Shown here in pieces: positions 39,601-51,660 of a stretch of 64,000 nucleotides of DNA. Location of the stretch: NCBI GenBank assembly GCA_013396995.1, contig VWZP01006707.1, positions 602,118-666,117 on the forward strand, in the 5' to 3' direction. The translations under genes and the position numbers were made by a program. This stretch comes from Dicaeum eximium. Its lineage: Eukaryota; Chordata; Aves; Passeriformes; Dicaeidae. The stretch's first letter is position 1. Every line of letters begins with the position of its first letter. A model generated the notes under the pieces. The model saw only the letters and a list, made by a program, of their open reading frames with translations. It had not been told where the DNA came from and ran no database searches.

Positions 39601-42252
39601 TGCAGTGATAAATATCAGGGGTCTGAGAATTAGTCCCTAAGTATTTTTCAAAAGACCAGCTCATTTGCTACACTACAGGCTATGGCCTTCAGCAGCAGGT
39701 CCCAAAGACCCAGAGACTTGAAACTCCTGTGCAGAGGGCAGCAGGATGAGGCAGATGTTCCTTACTGCAAAGTTTTAGTTCACATGCCGTGGCAGCAAAA
39801 TGCTGCTAAGGCAGCACCTAAAATGCTTTTCTTCCTCTTTCTGTCCACTGCTTGATGTCTACCCTGCTTGCCAAGGACGATGTCTGTGTTCTTTCCCCAA
39901 CACACACCTAATTCATTTATGTCCCACCACCACAGTTCCTGTGGTGTGTGTCATAGCCACCCAAACCTTCATGATGTCTGAATTTCCTCCCAGCTGTTCC
40001 CAAAGGCAAAGCAGCAATGGAGATGAAGTAAGAAATAAGCACCCCATGTAGCATCCTGCACCAGAATACCATGGCAGTTATGACCCAGTGGCACAATTTA
40101 CTTCAGACAAAGAATGATGCCTCAGACCAGACAGGCTCGTTGGTCTCAGCATCAAGTCAGTAGAAATCTTCCACTTTGTCCTGGCATTTCCAGCAGACGA
40201 GGTGATAACCTTAGAAAGGAAAAGCAGGATTCTCCTCTGTGCCTCATTTTAAGTGCACTCTTAGATCCAGAAGCTGCCTTATTTGCCATGCAGCTGGTAA
40301 AGAAGAGATGGAGGCTGCAGGGCCCTGCAGCCCAGCTTCCCAGGTGTATGCCAGAGCCTGGATGTGCTGGGACCCAGCCAGTTTGTCTGAGTCAGCCCAA
40401 GAGAAATGCCATCATCTCTTCTGCTTTGCAGGTCCTGCATGTATTAGCAGGAAGAGAAGCTTATCCTAAAAGGAGCACTAACCCTGACATTGAGCAGTCT
40501 GCTGTTACTGCATGCAGGGATTTTTCATGGATAAGTATGAAATGGTAAGAGAGAGTTGGGTCTTTGGATGGGAGTAGTGGGGGAGGTCAGAGAGCAGGAG
40601 AGGTGAGGCCACTGGGCCACCTATCTATTGGTTGAAAAGCTCCCTGGGGGTTTTTAGCCCTCCTGTTCTCTGCCCCAACCAGATCAATCAAACTCACTCC
40701 TTCATTCACTCTGCCTTTCCTTACGGTGCAAGAGATGGTTTCAGATACCTGCTTGGATTTTGGCATCTGCCCCCAGCCTTTCTGGAAGTGTCATTGGGTC
40801 TTAGGGCAGTTGGAGCAAAGAGGAGATGGTGCCCTAGGTTATGAAGTGGACTCCGCAAGGTCGTTCCCATGGGCAGGTGTCAAGAGGACCCTGTCATTGT
40901 TCAAAATGAAAGAGCATTTTTGCTTCCAGCTTAGGATATGTTGAATATTATCCCAAGTATTATCCCCTGTGTGGTTATTTATCCCCTGCTCCTGTGTTCT
41001 GGAGCTGTTTAGCAAGAGAACATTTTCTCACTGCCCTGTGTTTCTTATGCAATTTGTGAATTGTTGATACATGATGTTTGTCACGGTTTTGCTCATTGCC
41101 TCAGATGAATCAGTATCCCAGTGGGCAGGCAGGACATGAATATGAATCATCCCCTCCAGGACCTCCAGATGTAAGCCATTTTTTAACTTGTTCTCAACAA
41201 AGCATACATGCTGCTGAGTTGCAGGACTGGCTCTATGGGCAGCCTTAGACTAATGGAAACCTCAAGGTAATCTCCCCTTGTGCCTGGGTCTCACACATGA
41301 CTGCTGTTTCTGCTTGCACCTCTGTCCATTTGCTGCAATCCCAGATGAGCAGTCAGCAATGGTTTGCCATTGTTTTAAAGTACACAAGCATTAGAGCTGC
41401 AGTCTTCATGGGAAAAAATGGAGGGACAAAGAGGGATGGACTTGAGATGTGGGCAAATATGATATGTCCATAAAAGTAATGCTAAATATTCCCAAAGGGA
41501 GGTGGGAATGCTTGCACACTGTTTTCTCTGCAGTACTCACATGGTCTCTGAGTGCCTTGTGACAACCAATCACAGAGATTATACTAGGACTTTCATATGG
41601 CCATGGTGCAGAGGACAACAAGTATCTATGTAAATGAAGATCAAGAAGATCAAGACAAACACAACAAACTGAACATCCAAACACAACCAAAGGCCACAGG
41701 AACAAAGAAGCCCAGAAGAAAGTAATCCGTGGAAGAATATTTTTATGAAGACCATCTGGCCTCTTATTGAAAGAAGGGCACCAAATTGTAACTGGGGTCG
41801 GAAATAAGAGACACTACCCTTTTCCTAAAATAATTCATTTTAATAAAGAGCATCTAAATCCCTGCAGTGATACTGATGGCAGAAAAGAGCTGCCAGAGAG
41901 CTGGAGCTGGTTGCAGTCTCTAATGTTCAGGTAAGTGATCTCCCTGCAACAGCCTGCAAAAAGCATGAATGCATTCTTTTCATTTGGCAGACAGACTGCA
42001 GGACACCCTTCCCCTCCAGCATCCTGAGCCTTCCCGACTGGTGGTGTGCTGGGACTGCTCTGGAGCTCCTTGTAGGCAGCAGCAGTGAGCACAGTGGATG
42101 ACAACAGCAGGATCCTTGCCCAGGAGGGACAGCCCTTCCCACAAGGTGCTGGCCACAGGCTCTGCAGACCCACTCTGCAGTGCAGCAGCAGGTATGGGCA
42201 CTGCCCCAACCCAAATTAAATAACAGCTCAGACCTTCATAAGTAGATTTTTG
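36642..42252. other. TLL2 3' UTR and TLL2/CYP2H intergenic region
   Basis: This is the convergent gap between TLL2 and the minus-strand P450. The first 0.2-2.2 kb is probably TLL2 3' UTR, judging by AATAAA hexamers at 36872, 38151 and 38791. The remaining open frames (for example at 39272, 40114 and 41835) have no recognisable domain and no splice support. No RNA gene or intact repeat element was recognised. Confidence 0.6.
36872..36877 (+). terminator. Candidate TLL2 poly(A) signal (AATAAA), proximal
   Basis: A canonical AATAAA lies 231 bp after the TLL2 stop. Two more AATAAA hexamers, at 38151-38156 and 38791-38796, could end longer 3' UTRs. Which is used cannot be told from sequence alone. 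Confidence 0.5.
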
Positions 42253-42258
42253 TTTATT
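42253..42258 (-). terminator. Candidate CYP2H-like poly(A) signal
   Basis: TTTATT on the plus strand reads AATAAA on the minus strand. It lies about 310 bp past the stop, giving a plausible short 3' UTR. Confidence 0.55.
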
Positions 42259-42564
42259 GGATCATGAATGTACACACATGCAGCACTATCCATCTGCAAA
42301 GCAAGGTCTTGGTGGGACATGTTCTGTGGGAGCAGCCACAGGAGCTGTGTTGGTGAGAAAAGCAGCTGTTTGACACCACCACTGTGCTCAGTGATGACAG
42401 AGCATCAGTGCAAGAGGCTGCAGTGTCACCTAGGGCCATGTACCTGTGTTTGGAGTGCCTTCCTGAAGGCTTGGGAAAGGTGGGCCAATGTTACTGTTGA
42501 TTTTTGTAAAGAAGATGTAAAGGAATAGCTAGTTTGAGGACACTGGGGAGTGGTTCAGTGTTTT

Positions 42565-42746
42565 TCAGCGGGGGACAGCACAGAGCTTGTAGGCAGGAGG
42601 TATATTGCTTGTCCCACTCATAGTCGGGGTTACGCTGAGCTCCTGGGGGTTGACAACAGACTTCAAAGTAAAGTTCTGCAAGATGGTGGCTATGAATAAG
42701 AATATCTCCATTCGTGCCAGGCCCTCTCCAGGGCATATCCTTTTTC
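42565..42746 (-). CDS. CYP2H1: CYP2H-like exon 9 (heme loop, stop)
   Basis: 182 nt. Encodes GKRICPGEGLARMEIFLFIA and NIPPAYKLCAVPR, then TGA at 42565-42567. The heme-ligand Cys is present. Confidence 0.95.
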
Positions 42747-45700
42747 CTGAAAGTGAAAGCAGCAAATAGAACTCAGTGGGTGTTTCTGAGTAGACCAGGG
42801 TTTGTACTAAGCAGCTGTGTTGCACAGCTTTACTATTCACAGCCATAGCAGTGAGATGATTGTCAGGGTTATGGAGGACATTTTCAAGGGAAGAATTTGT
42901 TGACAAAAGACCCTTGACAGTTTGGACGGGTGTGAGAAGGAAGAAGAGGAGCGGGAGAAAACTTAACTGTGGAGGGAACATCACAGGAGTCGAGAGAGAG
43001 CAGGGTGACATAAAGCACAGGTGAGAAAGTGGAAGGTTTGGCCTATTGATAGGTGAGTGGTTGCATGTAGCCTAAGAGTCCTTAAAAGGTGCTGGACAAA
43101 AAGTGGAGCTATCACAGAAAGATTTGTTCAGGATGACTTGGGTGGTTGTGTGGGAAGGTGACAGATGTTTTAGACAGTGCCAGTGGATCCCATTCCCATC
43201 ATTACACTGACAACTCCTAGCAGGAGATTTGAGAAGCTGTCAGCCCTGAAGAAGATGGGAGATGCCACTGGAGATGAGAGCAGCAGGAAGGAGTTATCCA
43301 GAGAGCAGTGAGCCCCAAGGAAGCACCAGTGGGACCATGTTGGGACAGAATTGTGTGTAGCAGAGAAAGGCAGGGCGGTCAGCAGAGGAGAAGGCTGACA
43401 GAGAGAGGAAAAGAGCAAACCTGTGCTTTACCTGCTGAGAAGGGCATGAAGAAGTCACTCTTCCTAAAGCTGCCATTCTTGTTCAAGAAATGTTCAGGAT
43501 TGAACTCATGTGGGTTTGGAAACTCTTTATTGTCATGGAGGACAGAAGTGAGGACAGGGTAAATTGTGGTGCCCTGAAGTAACACAAAAAAAGGCAGGCA
43601 AATTAGGTCACTCAATCTGACTGCCTACCAAGTTGAGATTGAGCTTCCCTGTATAACCCTTCCAGTGCCTTAGGTTTCCTTTTGGGGGAAGAGAATTAGC
43701 CCTACTGAATGTCACAGCAGTTGTTGGCTGCTCTTCCCGAATTCTCCCTCTCATCTCCAGAACATTCATCCTCACCTTGCTCTGGTCATCAGGGGACACC
43801 CCACCCTCTTTCTTGGTGTTTCTCAATAATGACCTTGTAGATATACAATATTCCTTCTTTTCTGCAAGTTCAAAATATCAAAAGCACACAAGGTTGTGGG
43901 AAAAGAAGCTCCTGTGGAATTCCCCTCTCCTCACAAATTTTTCCTGTCACAATCCTCTACCTTCCCACTTCCTGGCCAGCCATTAACAGGGGCTGGAGTA
44001 TTCAGCAACGATGACACAAGAGTTCTCTGCTGGTAGCAGAGCAGTTCTCTGGGTCCTGCCTTATGATTTTACACAGACAGCTGGAAATCACACCACCAGC
44101 AGCAGCCCCTGTACTGCTGTTTCCCAGCTGCCCACAGTCACCAAGAAGAGCAACGAGCATGGCTGCAGCGGGCCCAGCCAAGCCATGGGCTGGTCTAGCC
44201 CACCCACCTCTGGCAGTGGCCAGCAGAGACTGCCTCAGCAGTGTGCTAGAACAGAGCCAACAGGTCTGGCTTGTTCCATTCAATGCAAACATACCCTACA
44301 GCATTTTGTGGCTCAGGGTCTTTCTGTGCTCAATAACCAGCAACTGAATTTGCTCCCAAGCATGTGCACAGGCTATCCTGGATGGTGGTGAGCAGCTCCT
44401 CCACTTTGCTGCCCTTTTTGTGAAAAATCACTGCTCTGGGTGTTTGTGAACCCACTGTGCTTCTGCAAATGTTAAAGCTGCAGAGCAAGGGAACAAAAGT
44501 GTTGGTCAGAGCTACTGTTCTAGTCTTGGCCCATGGAGCATCAACGAGGGAGTGCAAGTTAGCTACAGCTGCCTGAGGATAAAAAGCCCCTCACAAAGGA
44601 CTGGGTGAAAACAAGGTCAGGCCACAACAGTTGTAACTTGTGGCTTGTAACTGACAGCCTAAGAACTGCTGAACTTGAGGGAGCTAACCTTAGGAATGAT
44701 GTAGTCTCTGAAGCTGGTGTCTTTGGTCACAGTGTGAGGGAGAGCCAGGGGGACAAGAGAGATGAAGCGCTGGATTTCATGGATCACAGCATCTGTGTAG
44801 GGCATCTGGGTCCGGTCAGCCACACAGGGTTTTCTTGATCGTCCTACTACCTGGTCAATCTCTTCTTGAATTTTCTCTGTCATGAGAGGCACAAACCATC
44901 AAATGGTAAATAAAACCAAACCTATCTAAATAGGTTTCTGTAAGCAGTTTACAATTCACAGATGGCAGGAGCATCAAGTTGGTTTTGATGTTGACTGGCA
45001 CACGACTCCACTGCTGCCTATGCAACGAAAGTTCTATTGATTTGGCTAAATAAAGATGTGGACACAGGTCCCAGAGAGAGAAAGAGAGAGAGATGAGGCG
45101 AAAATCTGGGAGAAGGATGGGGTGTTTGTCATATGCCCAGCCCAGGTGAACAGCTAGAGAGGAAGAGGTCACAAACTGGTACCTTGTATCTTTGGATATT
45201 TGAGAAGAAGCAGAAGCCCATATCGTATAGTGGTGCTTGTTGTCTCGGTTCCAGCAAGGAACAAGTCGACAGCGCTTGTTATCAGGTTCTTCATGTAGAA
45301 ACTGGAATTGGGACGATCTTTCTCCTAAGGAAAAGGCTTTGTTTTTTCTCTGGCTGAGCTGAGAGAAGTGGCCCTTTATCATGTCACCCCAGACCTTCCT
45401 TTTCTCCTAGAGCTGTTGCATTTCTCTGCTAAGGTGCAGCAGCCATCTGGGGCATTGTAATGCTACCTTGAGCAGTAAACTCAATACCAACCTGCTTTTA
45501 AGCTGTGCACTGAATGACACTCTACTGCTTGTTTGCTGTGCCAACTGCTTTCCAGTGAAAGAACTGCATGACTAGACTGAAAAAGTCCCTGTGTTTTGGT
45601 GAAAGCAGAGGAATCTCTCCCTCTCCAAACAGCTGCAGGTAGTGGTGGCTGGTGAACACACAGAGCCAGGCAACATCTGGGGTATTGTTGCTGTTTTCCT

Positions 45701-48134
45701 ATTGCACAGCTGACTGGGAAGGGGTCATCCCAATGTCTGTGTTACTTATTGGGATCAGGGAAGGACTCAGCATAGGTGTGTCTGGGGACAAGTTGGGGCC
45801 ATCTGTCTCCTTACCTCCTGCATTTTGCTGAGGAAACAGTCGATGAAATCCTGAGGGGAGCTGGGATCTAGGGAGGCTTGGTGCAACTCCACCTCCTCTG
45901 CTACAAAGGCTTTTAGAGCATCAAATTCTGCAAATATATTGTTGTGTGGGCCAGGCAGGTAATGCAGGATATTTGAGAACATCTGGTAGAGCTGGAAGAA
46001 AAGAAGAAGGTCCCTAGTACGACATGTGCCCCATTCTTTAATATTAACCAAAAGCCCAGGAAAGCCACAACCCTGTCAACTAAGCCAAGCAGGACTATGA
46101 GGCTGGGCAGACCGGCAGGGCTAGCTTAGCAGTAGTAGTAACCTTAGAAGTGAAGGAGAAGGGTGTCCAGGACTATTGGAAAGCTGCACATAGCTGATAA
46201 AGCCAATTCCAGCTTTGGTGAGGGAGTTTCTTGCTCTTGAATGAAATGCCTTCAGTGCAGCAGAGCATTGATGGGGTCCTAATTAGAAGACTGAAATGGA
46301 ACTTCATTGGGAGGGAGGCCTCCTGCTCCCCTGGGAGAATGTTGCCATTGTGAAATGCCTACTGAATGTACCTGTCCCCAGCGGGAGCTGCTCGTCTCAA
46401 TGATGTTCTTCATTTTTTTCATCAAAGCCAGGAACTTGTCATTATAATCATATCGTTTCCCAAAGACAATGGAGCATAAGACATTGGAGACAGAACAGCT
46501 CAGCATGAAGGTTGGGTCAAAAGCTGTTCCTGTGATTTCAGAAAATTTACAGACTATTAAAAAAAACCCATGAAATGTTGTATGTCTACTTATGGCTACT
46601 GTGGGTAATCTAAACTCTGGTTGTTAGTGGAAATATCAGATCAGTCTGTGTGACACACAAGGGTCCTCCAAACAGAACAGAACATGATCACAAAATTATT
46701 ACAGCTTTGTAATGAGGGGTAGCTGGTGCATGGACCAGATCCACAGAAACTTCATTCCTTGCTAAAGATGTGAGATCCCTTAATGCAGCCTATTTTTTTT
46801 CAAACATAAAATATCTTAAAAATGGACTGTACCCTTTGTTTTGTTGATTTCTTCCAGCAAGTACTCAGATTCTTCCTGTATCCTCTCTTCGATGCTCCTC
46901 TTCCCCATTCCAAAGTTCCGCAGAGTGGTGAGAGAAAACCGCCGGACTTCTAACCATGGCTCACTGTTGCTAAAAATAATCCCTGCAGAGGAAGAAGGAA
47001 GAGGGAAGACCTGTCTTGGGCATGCTGGGTGTGAGGTGAACAGTGGCTCATGGTGACAGTGAATCCTGTCTCTGGAGAACACTGACATGGTAGCATCACA
47101 GCATACTGTGGTTTGGAGGTTCTGTAGTCCAACTGCCTGCTTTTGGCCTTCTCCACTACATGCCCAACATCCTTGTGAATAATTCATCACCCACCCATAC
47201 ACAATTTCCCTTGCTGCAGCTGGTGGCTGCTGCCCCTTGCCATTTCCCCGCCCATCTTTGAGAACAATCTGGCTCCCCTTCTCTGCTACCTCACACCCTT
47301 TCAGTGGCTGCAGGCTTCTCTGGCTTCCCCTCTCCAGGTGGGTTGCACCCAGGCCTTGCAGTTCTCCCTCATGCAAGGTACACTCCAGCTCTAATCTGCT
47401 GAATGCATCCTCAGCCCTTCCCTTCCTTCCAGAAGGAGCTCAGTCAGCAACCATACCTAATCCATTGTTAGCCCTGTCTCCAATTGGCATGTGACCCCTG
47501 GCAGCAAACTCATCCGCACGATCAACCAAGGCTTCTTTCACCACATCATGTCCGTGCAGCACCACCACTGGGTCAGAGCCCAGGTGCACTGTGAACACTG
47601 GTCCATACTCTTCACTGAGCTGTAAAAATGCAAGAGAGAACATGGCCATGGAGCAAATAGTAAGGAAGAGTGGGAAAGTCTCCTTGCTGCTGCCTCCCAC
47701 AGCAGGCAGTTAGCCTCACACATTAGTAACATCAAGATTTGGCTCTCTCATGAGAAATGTGGCTGTGGAGGTGGGCCCCACTTATCAGGCCCTGAACAAC
47801 AGGGCAACAACAGTGAGGGGAAGCAGCTGCAATCCCCATGACTTTTCTGCTCCTCTGGAATTGCAAATCATCAAGCCATAGCCCAAGGTTGACCCCATGC
47901 ACAGGTCCCACACATTTCTCACCCACAGAAAGAGAGAAGAAGAAGTGGCCTTACCTTCTGGAGGGTTTTGGTCAAGTTACTTGGTTTCACCTGCAGCAGG
48001 TTACCTAGAATGGGAAGGGGAGCTGGTCCTGGAGGCATCTTCCCCTTTCCAGACCTTCCTTTCCATGCTGCAAAGGAGAACAGGCAAGCAAGGCAAATCA
48101 GGAGGACAAGAGTGACTCCTGCCAGGAGCTCCAT
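42565..48134 (-). CDS. CYP2H1: Cytochrome P450 family 2, CYP2H-like, complete (9 exons)
   Basis: Microsomal heme monooxygenase of the CYP2C/2H type. In birds this group oxidises drugs and other foreign compounds in liver ER and is strongly drug-inducible. Nine GT-AG exons give 493 residues. Residues about 4-24 are an N-terminal membrane anchor, followed by the PPGP hinge (34-37). I-helix AGTETT is at 300-305, the K-helix ExxR at E357/R360, and heme-binding FSAGKRICPGEG has the ligand Cys at 438. The protein ends PPAYKLCAVPR. Exon lengths are 180, 163, 150, 158, 177, 142, 188, 142 and 182; those after exon 1 are the standard CYP2 pattern except exon 4, which is one codon short. The closest relative I recognise is chicken CYP2H1/2H2, so the symbol is a family-level guess. 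No frame break or missing key residue was seen. It is convergent with TLL2 and divergent from ZP4. Confidence 0.93.
43432..43573 (-). CDS. CYP2H1: CYP2H-like exon 8
   Basis: 142 nt. Encodes GTTIYPVLTSVLHDNKEFPN and the meander PHEFNPEHFLNKNGSFRKSD, ending FFMPFSA just before the heme Cys loop. Confidence 0.95.
44689..44876 (-). CDS. CYP2H1: CYP2H-like exon 7 (K-helix)
   Basis: 188 nt. Encodes EKIQEEIDQVVGRSRKPCVA and DAVIHEIQRFISLVPLALPH. It contains the invariant ExxR pair (HEIQRF). Confidence 0.95.
45073..45094. repeat. GA-rich simple repeat in P450 intron 6
   Basis: A short run of GAGAGA/AAGAGAG lies in the intron between exons 6 and 7. Confidence 0.8.
45183..45324 (-). CDS. CYP2H1: CYP2H-like exon 6 (I-helix)
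   Basis: 142 nt. Encodes EKDRPNSSFYMKNLITSAVD and LFLAGTETTSTTIRYGLLLL. The AGTETT oxygen-activation motif is intact. Confidence 0.95.
45815..45991 (-). CDS. CYP2H1: CYP2H-like exon 5
   Basis: 177 nt. Encodes LYQMFSNILHYLPGPHNNIF and FIDCFLSKMQE. The LPGPHNN turn before the G-helix is typical of CYP2C/2H. Confidence 0.95.
46372..46529 (-). CDS. CYP2H1: CYP2H-like exon 4
   Basis: Encodes FDPTFMLSCSVSNVLCSIVF and GKRYDYNDKFLALMKKMKNI, ending SSSRWGQ. At 158 nt it is one codon shorter than the usual 161-nt CYP2 exon 4. The likely missing residue is in the YDYNDKF segment. Confidence 0.94.
46833..46982 (-). CDS. CYP2H1: CYP2H-like exon 3 (C-helix)
   Basis: 150 nt. Encodes IIFSNSEPWLEVRRFSLTTL with the C-helix WxxxRR motif that contacts heme propionate, then RNFGMGKRSIEERIQEESEY. 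Confidence 0.95.
47457..47619 (-). CDS. CYP2H1: CYP2H-like exon 2
   Basis: 163 nt, the standard CYP2 length. Encodes LSEEYGPVFTVHLGSDPVVV and later DEFAARGHMPIGDRANNGL. Confidence 0.95.
47955..48134 (-). CDS. CYP2H1: CYP2H-like exon 1 (start, membrane anchor)
   Basis: Encodes 60 residues from MELLAGVTLVLLICLACLFS through the PPGPAPLPILGN hinge to TLQK, with a phase 0 donor. The ATG is the only one that gives a normal P450 anchor. It lies about 50 bp downstream of a TATA box. Confidence 0.95.
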
Positions 48135-48182
48135 TTGCTTCTGTGGCTCGGGAGGGAGTGACTCTGGCTGTCAGAATCTAAG

Positions 48183-48190
48183 TTTATATA
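48183..48190 (-). promoter_or_regulatory. TATA box of the CYP2H-like gene
   Basis: TATATAAA on the minus strand lies 49-56 bp upstream of the ATG, so transcription should begin roughly 20-25 bp before the ATG. A CACATG E-box (48227-48232), an inverted CCAAT box (48292-48296) and an HNF1-like ATTAATTATTCAT (48298-48310) lie just upstream. The chicken CYP2H1 promoter is reported to use E-box, HNF and C/EBP factors. Assigning these sites to those factors is inference. Confidence 0.75.
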
Positions 48191-49682
48191 CAGAAGGTCT
48201 ATGTTAGCTCAAGAACAGTTTTGGGTCACATGGCTGAGTTCACTAGTCAATAATTTTTTAGATTGCCCTGTGTTATGAAACTAAGACTTTTATTGGTATT
48301 AATTATTCATTGAAGACACACCTTATCTCAAACAACTGCAGATGCCAACAGAGATTAGGATATCCATGATGTGCTCATAAAACTTGGTTTGTTTCACCTA
48401 AAGAGATCATGCTAGGGGCACACTCACCTACTGAGGTGCTCACAAATATTCAGTGTCACAAGAGCATTTTCCAAGTACTTCAGTGCCATTTGGGTTTTCT
48501 GTTCTTCAGTATTGATTGTGCAAGCCCTCAGTGGTGTGAGCTATCCATCATTGTTCCTGAAATCTTCCTGACAAAGGTTAAAAGCAGTGTTCTGCTGAGG
48601 ATCAGAGCTTCCTGAAACAGGCAGAGGAACATTCTCTGTGCCCTAGATTCCAACACTGACGTTATTAGTAAAGTTCACACTGTATGTGATTTGCCAAAGG
48701 ACATGCAACTATGTTTTCCTTAGTGCACAGCAATAGCCTCAGTCTCTCTCCCTAGGGGTATCTGGCCTCATCAGAGAGCAAAGAATGAAATATCTATCTA
48801 GCAAGGCAGAGAGGTCTCCAGACATGACAATAGCCAAGAAAGGACTTGCTGGGTGAGACAAAATGAAGATGTAAGAAAAGGGTACGAGACCTTAAGACTC
48901 TGACCGCTTCAAGGACTCCTAGAGGACAAAAAGAGAAAAATCAAACAGAGAAGAGAGAAATCCAGAACTTGAGACTCTGGGAAATGGCTTTCCAAGCTGG
49001 GACAGAGATGCACTTGTCCAAGGCTGGGTATAGGCCATTGCAACCTGGCCCCTAGTCCTTGCACTTACCGGAGCAGCTCATCCAACCTACCGCTGGAAGC
49101 TGGCATGCACAGGCTCTTGTTTTGTTGATGTCTGACTCCACTCAGAGGAACTAGCGCCCTGGAAGTTCCCTAGGTGCTCTGGGAGACAGCAGAGCATGTC
49201 TGGTGTGTTGCAAGGGCAATATTATTGCCCAATATTAGCAGGGCCTGCGTACCGGCGGGGTCCCGAGAGCAGTGGCAAGGCTGGGAGGAACAACCCTCAG
49301 GGCTGTGCTCAGCTTGTTCAGTCTGGCCTTAACCCTCTGTCTCCCTGAACTGTGACACATTTGCAAGCAAAACTGATCAGAAGGTATTGCGAAGATAGGG
49401 GGTGTGGGACTTGGTGGGAATTAGCAAGAGGCCTGGGTGAACTGAGTGCTTCATTGGGGCATGCAGTGTGTTAATGTGAGTCTCCCTTTCACTTAGAGGA
49501 GCTAGTGAAGGTCTCCATCCCTTGCAAAAGTTTTGGTACCTTCCCTACCAAAAGGGAAGGGAGTTGAAAGTCATCCTTATTCTCTTAGGTGCAATAATTT
49601 TCCAGTTGTTCTTTTAAAATCTTATTTTACTAAGAGAGCCATACTCAATACCTTGGCAGAAAAACTGAATTGCCAACAACTT

Positions 49683-49806
49683 TTGGCTAGTTGCTGATAT
49701 GCTGGCCAAATTCCTGCATCAGCTCAGATGATGTCAAGGCAGTTCATAGAAGTTCATGTAAGTTCATGGACTTTAATTGAATGAAAGTGAAGTTCATGAA
49801 AGTTCG
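49683..49806. promoter_or_regulatory. Candidate xenobiotic-response enhancer: NF1-like palindrome plus DR4 array
   Basis: AGTTCA half-sites start at 49741, 49751, 49761 and 49791, with AGTTCG at 49801. Neighbours are exactly 10 bp apart, which is DR4 spacing, the preferred arrangement for CAR/PXR (CXR in chicken) with RXR. Just before them TTGGC (49683-49687) and GCCAA (49705-49709) form a loose NF1-type inverted pair. The block is about 1.55-1.67 kb upstream of the P450 start. An NF1 site next to DR4 elements is the layout of phenobarbital-responsive enhancers, and a chicken CYP2H1 unit at a similar distance is known to me from memory only. A 10-bp minisatellite by chance is the alternative. 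Confidence 0.6.
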
Positions 49807-51660
49807 CATTGCCACATGAGGTAGCTGCCAGCTCCCTGTGTTCATGACCTTGCCACCTTGTCTACAAAGTTCCCTTGTTCCCATGGCACTCATTGATCAC
49901 ACTAGTGGCTCACAGAGATGTTTTCTTCATCTGCCTTCATCCTCTGCATGTCCTTACTGCCTATGGTGATCTTGAGTGCTATATAAACTGGTGCTTGCAG
50001 CTGGGTCACTGTAATGCATGAGAACTAGCAAATGGGTGAGGAAAAGGTTTCTGAGGAAGAGAGACCTGCTTGTTTCATTTCAGCTAGGCTGCTTTCTGCT
50101 TTCCACTTTCCATAACAACTTCTTTCAAACAAATAATTTAATTTCCCTGAATTTCAGGCTCACATGAAGAGCCTCCCATCCCTAAATGATCAAACACAGC
50201 TATTTGGTGTCTGTGTAGGAACTAGGAAAGGGCAGTTACCTGAAACTATTCTCAGCAAGGTATTCCTTGGCAGATCTACAGCACTTCCGAGGTTGTTTCA
50301 CGTAGACTTACTCTTCAAGTCCATGTAGACATTTTTGCTGTCAGCAAAAGTAAAGTATTGATGGGTTAAAGTATTAAAAAGTACTTCCCTATAGCTCCAA
50401 AGTACTTCACTGATTTTTACCCAATTATCAGCAGGTAATGCAGTCAAAGGAAGCATTTGTCAGTCATGCAGTGATGGTGCAATTTGGGCATGCACAGTGC
50501 TCAGCTTCTAAAGAGATGAAGGCTCCCTCCCTGCCAAAGTCCAAAAGTTTTCCCTGAGTGTCTCTCCACAGTCTCTGCCCAGTGCCCAGGCAGCACTGTG
50601 GGGAGCACAGTTGGTTCATGAGGGCTGCTCAAGCCTCAGCTATGCAGGCAGCCTGTCAACATCTACTGCCTCCATCTCCTGTTGTGCAGAGCTGCTGAAA
50701 AGGTCTTATACTTTGTGGAGCAGTCATCCTGGTTGGTGCACAAAATCAGCAGAGGTAGGCACAGTGACGTTCTCAACCAGCTGGGATCATGGCATCTTGT
50801 ACAGCTGTGCAGCAAAGATGGGCTGTGGGCTGAGGTGGAAGAGCAAAGGAAATGCCTCCCTCAGACCCAGTGCTGCCCACCATGCCTGTGATGGGGGCTG
50901 GCTGGGGCCAGTGCACTGATGCTGTTCAGTGCTGGGCAGACATCCAGGAGCTGGAGGGTCTGCTGAGGGCACAAGTGTAAAGACATTCACAGTTCAATTG
51001 CATGAATGCAGAAACATGTATGGAAAAATGGACAATGAGGCATTCACTTGGTGTGGCTGCCTGCTGTGTGGCTGGGGAGAAGGCTCTCCATGAGACCTTG
51101 CAGTTGCAGGCAGGCAATAGTTGCTGGCAGGCAGAGTTTTCTCTGGGAGCACAGAAGCTTCCTCTCCCTGTGTTTCAAGCCCATCTCAGGGACCCATCTG
51201 CAGTTTTGGGGATAGGAGTCCCAGAGAGCACACCATACTGGCACTTAGCAGCCAGGCCTGAACCAGTCCTGCAACTATCCCCACACAACCACATTGCAAA
51301 CAGGGCTGTAAGTCCACAGCCAAGAGGGTTTATGGGGAATCAGCATGGTTTAGGTGTGCAAAGCCTTCTGAGCTCCATGATTTCTCACAGATTCTATGTA
51401 GGGGGCTATTTCTGTGCTTTTATGTCAGCACCCTGTGTCTGGCATTTGAACCTATCTAATCTTTAAAACAGTAAAAGAACGTTGTCACTAAATCTCTTGC
51501 ACTCACGCCATGTAATGAGCAATTAGAGCAGCAATAGGGTGCATGGGGAGAAGCAACCAGATTTCCTGCATGTTCCAACTGTGGGAAGAACTCAGGGTAG
51601 GAAAAAAGGTTTGGAGACCCTCCTGGGGCTCTACAGTATGAATAGAGACCTTCCCTTGAC

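Noticed and set aside
47060..47175. Possible CR1 LINE fragment (GTCCAACTGCC-like stretch)
   Set aside because: Only a short, degenerate resemblance to the CR1 3' region. Not enough to call without a repeat search.
50611..50919. 102-codon open frame in the CYP2H/ZP4 spacer
   Set aside because: It is low-support sequence with no known motif, in the length range expected by chance.
51002..51466. 154-codon open frame upstream of ZP4
   Set aside because: No signal peptide, domain or splice context was recognised, and it lies in promoter-proximal intergenic DNA.
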